64,000 nt of DNA, from positions 134,037-198,036 of the forward strand of contig NMRA01000699.1 in assembly GCA_002633005.1 (NCBI GenBank). Direction: 5' to 3'. A model generated the notes under the pieces. The model had not been told where the DNA came from, made no database searches, and was given only the letters and a program-made list of their open reading frames with translations. Shown one piece after another: positions 58,691-64,000 of the stretch. This stretch comes from Phoronis australis. Taxonomy: Eukaryota; Phoronida; Phoronidae. Numbering within the stretch: the first letter of the stretch is position 1; each line of letters starts with the position of its first letter. Both the position numbers and the translations under genes were made by a program.

Positions 58691-60208
58691 GTTTAGACCG
58701 CATTTGTTCCCATCTTAATAATGACATGAATCCACTGGTCATCTTTCTAGATTTCTCTAAAGCTTTCGACACAATAGACCACCAAATACTCTTGCAAAAG
58801 ATAAATCACTATGGTATTACTGGAGTTGAATATACACTGTTTAAAAGTTATCTCTCAAACCGCATACAATATGTTTCACTAAGTGATACAACTTCCAGTT
58901 GGTTACCAATATCTACCGGAGTTCCCCTAGGCTCTGTCGTTAGCCCACTTCTCTTCCTAGTTTACATAAATGATCTTTCGTTTTCTTCTCCCATGGACAC
59001 ACTTCTTTATGCTGACGACACTTGCCTCGTCACACCTTACAAACTGACTGAATCTTCCCAAAACACTTTACAGTAATCAACTACCATCAACAACAACCTT
59101 AAATCTATTTCAGACTGGTTTTCTGTGAACAAACTTTCAATTAACACATCAAAAAGTAAATTAATGATCTTCCACTACCCCCAAAAGAAAATTGATAAAG
59201 GCATTCCCACCATTTATATAAATAGCAAAACAATATGTCATGTGAACAGTTTTCCTTTCATTGGTATTACTGTTGACAAAAACCTCTCATGGTCCCCCCA
59301 CATTAACCTCATCTCAAACAAGCTTAACAATCTCGGTGGACTCTTATACAAATTGAAATCTTATCTTCCTCATCTAGCTCTCAAGTTGATATATAATTCA
59401 TTTGTACTTCCACACTTAAACTATGGCATTGCAATTTGGGGTTTTGGCAACACTAAGAAACTTCAGACAGCCCAGAAAAGAATCCTAAGGATTATATCAA
59501 ATTCCAATTATAATGCTCACTCTCTGCCCATATGTAAGGAACTTTGCATCCCTCTAGTTCAAGACATCTTTAAAATCTCAACTGCAAAATATTATTACAA
59601 ATTCCTCAATAATCAGCTTCCTAAGTATTTTTGACTCTATCAACTTCTTTAGTAAACCCATCCAATATAAACCAACCAGATACATTAAAACCCCTATATA
59701 CCTGAATCAATACTCAGCTGCTATATCGACAATACTACCCAAAATTTTAATTCCTCCGTCCAACAAATTGTCATCAAGAGCCTGTATTAGATTTCAGATT
59801 CCTCGACTTATAAACAACAACGAAATACCAGTCTTTGCTCAAAATATAATAAAAACGCATTCTTTGCAAGCATTCTCCAGGTTCTTAACCAATTTTATTA
59901 TTAGCAACTACGATCCAGTTTGTCATACTTCCAATTGCTTCATATGTAACAGTATCTAATTGCATTCTCAAAATCTCCTGAGCTGTGCCAGTTTACTTCT
60001 TGGTTCCTGGCGTGTCGGTCGTTTCCAGCACTAATTCACTGTTTTCTTAAGTATTCCTACTGATTTTTGTATTTCCATTTCTTTATTTTGTACAGGGGAC
60101 CTTCTTATTAGCGGTCAATAACCTTTAGAAGGCCTCCTAATTGAAATCTAATTTTAATCAATGTATTATTATAATGTAACGTAAATAAAAGCGTTTTCTC
60201 TCTCTCTC
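58691..60208 (+). mobile_element. 5'-truncated CR1/L2-like non-LTR retrotransposon
   Basis: The insertion is bounded by resumption of homology to the 6-kb element on both sides (58690 and 60210). It contains the C-terminal half of a reverse transcriptase, then about 250 bp of 3' UTR with a GGGGACC...GGTC stem-like segment. It ends in AATAAAAGCG and a TCTC tail. The 5' truncation inside the polymerase is usual for target-primed reverse transcription. The exact target duplication could not be determined because both junctions carry CTCAC/CCACTC-like sequence. Confidence 0.8.
58726..59634 (+). pseudogene. Non-LTR reverse transcriptase, C-terminal part (one in-frame stop)
   Basis: The frame reads 'VIFLDFSKAFDTIDHQIL' (block A with catalytic Asp), 'GITGVEYTLFKSYLSNRIQY', 'STGVPLGSVVSPLLFLVYIN', and 'LLYADDTCLV' (the YADD catalytic block). 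It then reads 'ISDWFSVNKLSINTSKSKL', 'FIGITVDKNLSW', and the thumb/C-terminal 'YNSFVLPHLNYGIAIWG' to 'LPKYF'. There is a single TAA at 59074-59076 without loss of frame. At 59632 a TGA is bypassed by a +1 shift, after which 'RYIKTPIYLNQYSA' and the stretch to 59959 continue. Catalytic residues are intact, so the copy is young but dead. The landmarks fit the CR1/L2 group; exact clade is not determined. The endonuclease and N-terminal RT are missing. Confidence 0.88.
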
Positions 60209-60545
60209 CACTCGGGTTCAAACATATATCCACCCACTGCAGCTACAATCTAAAGGATTTCTAAATCCAACGTATCTGAGTTCTCTAACAATCTAGCTTG
60301 TCGTAAAATACTTGTCGATGGGAGGTGGTGACGACAATTTTAGCAGACCAGCACAAAAGCAACAGTAGAACAGATCCTCAGAGGAACTCGAACGCACTAG
60401 AAACGAAATGGCGGGAAATTCTTAACCCCTAAACGTCACTTCCGGAATAGTGCACGACTAATCAATATAATTACAAAGAGCCGGTGATTAACTAAGACAT
60501 ATGTCTGGGAAAATCAAAGAACCATATTTTTAATAAAACTGACAT

Positions 60546-61201
60546 GAAATAAGATGGCCTTCCCTTAAACAAACACGCGTTGCGTTCTAATTCCACGTCT
60601 CTCTGCCAAAAATACGACCTACATCAAGAAAACTAGGAAAGGTCATGAACATTGCAAAACTTAGGTCCTTTTAGATACCTATCTTTGGATCTCAAAATGA
60701 CTGCAGGCATTTCTTTGTCTCTGATAATATCAATTCCATGTACAAATATCATAATAAAATGTAGACCTTGAGCCATCCGCCATATTAACAGTTATAACTG
60801 GTGTTGTGGTTTACGTTTTTGAATTACTAGGTCAAATACAACACAAACAAAACTAGTTCAGACCATCTGTCTCCCGGTCTATTTGAAAAGAGCACGGAAA
60901 AATACACTTTCTTGTCATCAAACGTTTCACCTTTCATTAAAACTTGTTTTCAAACTCATCTGGCTTCGCGACGCATCATTACGGAATGGCTCTAGAAGAC
61001 CTTCGTAGTAAGCTTGTCTGTCGAGTGAGACCAAGCCGTGATGCTTAGAAAGGCGTCACTTAACCAAGGTCAGGATGCTGAATTACCACCTAAGCCAATA
61101 ATGATTTGTAAACATTTGGAATAACTCAACATATTTTGTAAACGGAAATAAATTTGGTTTCATCCCATTTCTCTTCAACATAGAATCCACAAACTAGATA
61201 T
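60546..61201. other. No recognised feature; presumed 3' UTR of the receptor exon
   Basis: Just downstream (minus strand) of the receptor stop at 61202. AT-rich; no clear single poly-A signal can be chosen. Confidence 0.4.
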
Positions 61202-61996
61202 TCAATCAGTGACAGTACCAGCCTCAAACGAGTTGGTGGCAGGATACACTTCGATATGACCCATTTTCACATGTGATTTGCCAACAACTGTCGTTGCACC
61301 GTTCGCAGTCTCATGCATAAGTGACATCTGCACAGAACTGGTAGGGAAACTACGGAAGTATTTCCTGAAGCAATTAGTTCTCATCTCTCTTGCGTAGGGC
61401 ATGAATGTTTCAGTGAACGACATGTACATGTATAGTATTGGATTTAAAGCCAAGTTCGAGTTCGCGAGTAGCATGCAAATTATTACTGCATTGTCTGAAA
61501 CTCTTACTGTAGTGCTGAACAGCGCTAGGACATGCAAAGTAAAGAATGGGAACCAACATACAGCGAAGCACATTACTATTAATATTAGCGTCAAAATGAT
61601 CTTCCTTTTCTTCTTCATTTTTCTGATGAACCGAGCAGAAGTTCTGTCTTCACCCACTGGCTTCTTTTTCCAAACTCGTTGAGCTACTTTGATGTACAAA
61701 AAGGCCATTAAACATAGTGACGCGCAAAACAAAACTACGAAGTTAAAGAAGGAATAAGCGTAAGGAGCCCACGGAAATGACGTCATATCGAAATATTCAA
61801 CACAAACTTCAACTCGACGTAAGGAGACGTTGTGATCTGGTCCCGTGATATAATTACACGTGGCTCCAGTCTGCAGCTGAGAATCAGCGGGAACATCAGT
61901 ATAAAGGAAGCTGCCCAGAGGATGGCGATAGTCATTGCGGACTTTTGCGAGTTAGTTACAAATCGTGTCAATAAGGGACGGCAAATCACAAAATAT
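61202..61996 (-). CDS. Class A neuropeptide-like GPCR, last exon (rest of DRY, TM4-TM7, tail), with a frameshift
   Basis: The acceptor TTCTCTTTCTTTCAG ends at 61997, and the exon starts A-TAT-TTT. With a preceding AG it completes R-Y, giving 'YFVICRPLLTRFVTNSQ'. TM4 has 'ILWAASFILMF'. TM5 is in 'WAPYAYSFFNFVVLF', and the usual Pro5.50 seems absent ('LFCASLCLMAFLY'). A basic third loop follows. TM6 has 'VMCFAVCWFPFF' (CWxP) and TM7 'SNLALNPILYMYM' (NPxxY). The tail is about 70 residues, ending 'FEAGTVTD'. The frame breaks between about 61850 and 61890. The TM4 frame hits a stop in the second extracellular loop. The frame shifted by one carries the loop 'EVCVEYFDM' with the expected Cys and joins TM5. 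A one-base loss explains it, by sequencing error or mutation. It is otherwise intact. Confidence 0.85.
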
Positions 61997-62077
61997 CTGA
62001 AAGAAAGAGAACATCTGCGATAATTCGATAATAACTAGTTTGACCATTCGTATGCAGTTTCGAGGTTGACAGTGAAA

Positions 62078-62169
62078 AGGAAGTGACAGACACAGTAGTT
62101 ATGGTCATTGCACACGTTTGCGAGTTGGTTACAAATCGTGTCGATATGGGGTGGCAAATCACGAAATAT
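62078..62169 (-). pseudogene. Duplicated 5' end of the receptor exon with its own acceptor
   Basis: A 173-bp-offset tandem copy of the exon start and preceding intron. The acceptor TTTTTTCAGTTTCAG leads at 62169 into A-TAT-TTC-GTG, read 'YFVICHPISTRFVTNSQ' and continuing 'TCAMTITTVSVTS'. This parallels the true exon for about 30 codons before running into intron sequence. No TM4 end or later domains are present. Splicing to this acceptor would give a receptor truncated in TM4. It may be a decoy acceptor or simply a decaying duplication. Confidence 0.8.
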
Positions 62170-62249
62170 CTGAAACTGAAAAAATATGTGAGATGTTTTA
62201 ATAGTGTGGCTAGTTTGATCATTAACATACAGTTTCGATGTGGAATCTC

Positions 62250-64000
62250 TGAATTCGAAGCATCTCCGACAAACCTAACACAAGATAAATAATTAGAAAA
62301 TAGTGACTTAACCACCGTGCTCCTGATTAAAGCCTTGGAAGTGAAGTTATCTTAGCAACGAGACTTGGTCGAATGACCCGGATGTGGCTTTGATGCACGT
62401 GTTATACCCCCAAGAAAATTAAATACAAACAGATCAAATCGCTCAATCAAGCCTGCTCAACCTGTTGGATTTGAAAGGTGAATATAGCTCAAAAATAGAA
62501 ACAAAGGCATCGGAGCTCCCATAAGATTACAACTATTGTCCCAATGTAGCTAACGGCAATGAGATGTTAACATGGTGTTCCCTGAGAATCTACACAATTT
62601 TAATTTTCAAGTTGTATTTGTGCGAGCCAACTTGGGATTACATGTAGTTGTGTTTAGGACTCGATTTGGCATCACAAATTTGTGCACTGCATGTGACGGA
62701 TACGAATGGCATATGCGTGTTTGTCGAGTCTGTTCTGTGTCAGATTGCCAGATGTCGACCCCATTGACTCAATTTTTGGTCCGCCGTATCTTTTTGTTCA
62801 CATACATGTAACTGCTTGGATGCAGGAAATTGAATTTGAGCTGGAAGCTCAGGTGCCCTTCAGAAATCTAGGACTTGAAAAAACCTGTCTGGTCTACATC
62901 GCCTTTTTGTCAGGATCCAGGTATCCATTCCAAGAAACAAACTTAAGTTCGTTTTTGCGTACGTCTAGACTTACGTCTAAGATTTGTCTCATTTGCCAAA
63001 CTTTGAAACTTCTCCACTAGTCAAATATACATGTAAGGCAAAAGCTCTGTCAAACACAAGATCACTTTCTTGGGACAGACTTAAGACAAATTAAAGTTTT
63101 ATCTTAAAATCGGCTTCATTTTCGCGGGTACTTCAAAATTTGAAGTAAATAAACAAAGTGGATGATAATCATCCCTGGGATTTCATCTTTAGTATTTTTG
63201 TCAGGTGCCCAATTTTTCTGAGGCAAGGGATTGTCGCATTTGTAAGGTAGAAGTGTTTCGCTGAACTTGTAAGTCAGTGGCATTATTTTTACCTGACGAA
63301 TCATAAAAACAAGGCCCTTTTTTGCCCAATAGCTGCATAGGGTTTAATTCGTATAGGTTTTTGTCTGCGCTGAGAGTTTTTATAAAAATGGGCCTGTCTG
63401 TAGCAAACTTTACGTGAAAAGCGACTGAAGTTCATTCAAAGTAAAAATCTGGACTTCAAAAACCGCTTGATCTGAATTGTCATCTTACATAAATATCAAA
63501 AATGTGAAAGTGCTGCATAAAAGTATTCCATGAAATTGAAAAACGCACATGTCAGCGCCAAATCCCCACCACACACGTTACCCACAGCGCCACCTATACC
63601 GAAATGTGGCACTGTGGAAACATGATGAACGACACACGGAATTCCGTGTGTGGGCATCAATGAGGAGCTTGGTCGGAAGTTTAACGATGACATCGCCACC
63701 ACTTGCACACGCTTTCAATGCACTGTACTTGTTTGGGCTTAGGATATTAAGCATGAAGGGTTGTATATTGGTGCGCGCATGAGACTTAGTAAAGAACAAT
63801 GGACATATGAAGACGGAATTGAGTAGTATAGTCCGGATACCTATCGTCGTCAGGCTCCAAAGGTCGTCCGCCATCTTGTTTCGCGTGCAGCGCAACCACG
63901 CGGGACTTAGCGTTCCAATTTGGAGTGATCGTCTGCACGTTAGGTTCTAACCTCTCGGGAGAAACACGCATGAAAGAACTGAGACTAAAATTAGTGCATT
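62250..64000. other. No recognised feature
   Basis: Upstream (minus strand) of the receptor exon. No first receptor exon was found here. Short frames (62572-63020 plus, 63496-63895 minus) show no motif and overlap on both strands. Confidence 0.4.

Larger units (their letters stand above)
57610..60545 (+). mobile_element. Long-TIR element, copy 2, split by a retrotransposon
   Basis: The left terminal repeat (about 57620-57740) reads ATTAGTCGTGCCTTACTCCG, GAAGTGACGTT and AATTTCCCG. The reverse complement of 60400-60535 gives ATTAGTCGTGCACTATTCCG, GAAGTGACGTT and AATTTCCCG. The body 57741-58690 matches copy 1 at 6120-7190. The match resumes at 60210 (CTCGGGTTCAAAC versus CTCAGGCTCAAAC in copy 1), so the 1.5 kb between is a later insertion. 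The pre-insertion element would be about 1.4 kb. Superfamily is unassigned. Confidence 0.7.

Noticed and set aside
61401-61682. Plus-strand 93-codon ORF
   Set aside because: It is the antisense shadow of the receptor exon with TM5-TM7.
63496-63895. Overlapping minus-strand ORFs at the right end
   Set aside because: Several frames on both strands are open together and none has motif content. Likely a locally stop-poor region.

Overview
This is AT-rich, intron-bearing nuclear DNA of an invertebrate metazoan. The coding pieces split into exons at canonical splice sites, most of the sequence is non-coding, and it is packed with decayed transposons. The palindrome TACATGTA is scattered throughout. 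The transposon families, the rhodopsin-class receptor split inside its DRY motif, and the 'GK..CDRK' protein family all suggest a marine animal, most likely a cnidarian such as an anthozoan. Species cannot be fixed from the sequence alone. The window is a scaffold, with a 671-base N gap (26656-27326) and isolated Ns at 8819, 25844 and 33156.

Host genes are sparse. The clearest is a class A neuropeptide-type GPCR on the minus strand. An exon encoding the N-terminus to TM3 and ending in the D-R of DRY lies at 22105-22496. An exon encoding the rest of DRY to the C-terminus lies at 61202-61996. The splice phases match exactly, but the two exons are in the wrong genomic order for one minus-strand gene. 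They are therefore either parts of two tandem paralogs or evidence of a scaffold-ordering error across the gap. The second exon has a frameshift, and a 173-bp tandem duplication has copied its 5' end. Weaker candidates are a PLAT/LH2-like exon (39825-40075) and a terminal-exon-like ORF (5520-5720).

The rest is a mobile-element landscape. From left to right:
- a broken gene of the 'GK..CDRK' family (974-2241)
- one copy of a long-TIR element (about 6120-7345)
- a dead Ty3/gypsy pol relic holding a nested MITE and a 410-bp assembly-type duplication (7920-9420)
- a mariner-like MITE filled with a 21-bp minisatellite (13893-14459)
- a dead non-LTR retrotransposon (16430-17770)
- a family with CAGTGGCGGAT termini and 5-bp target duplications (8214-8372, 25801-gap, 33195-33236, 42095-43102, 51023-53417)
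- two hAT-like MITEs with perfect 8-bp target duplications (29506-29652, 34510-34672)
- a 3.5-kb element (35620-39110) inserted in a repeat whose uninterrupted version is at 21449-21640
- an L1/Tx1-like ORF1 plus endonuclease relic (44820-46250)
- a 3.3-kb element with GATCG-rich inverted ends (47685-50945)
- a 1.7-kb long-TIR element (54130-55803)
- a second copy of the 6-kb long-TIR element (57610-60545), split by a CR1/L2-like retrotransposon (58691-60208).

The main value of the window is this record of nested insertions. In several places the target sequence before insertion can be read from a reading frame, a paralogous empty site or a target-site duplication.
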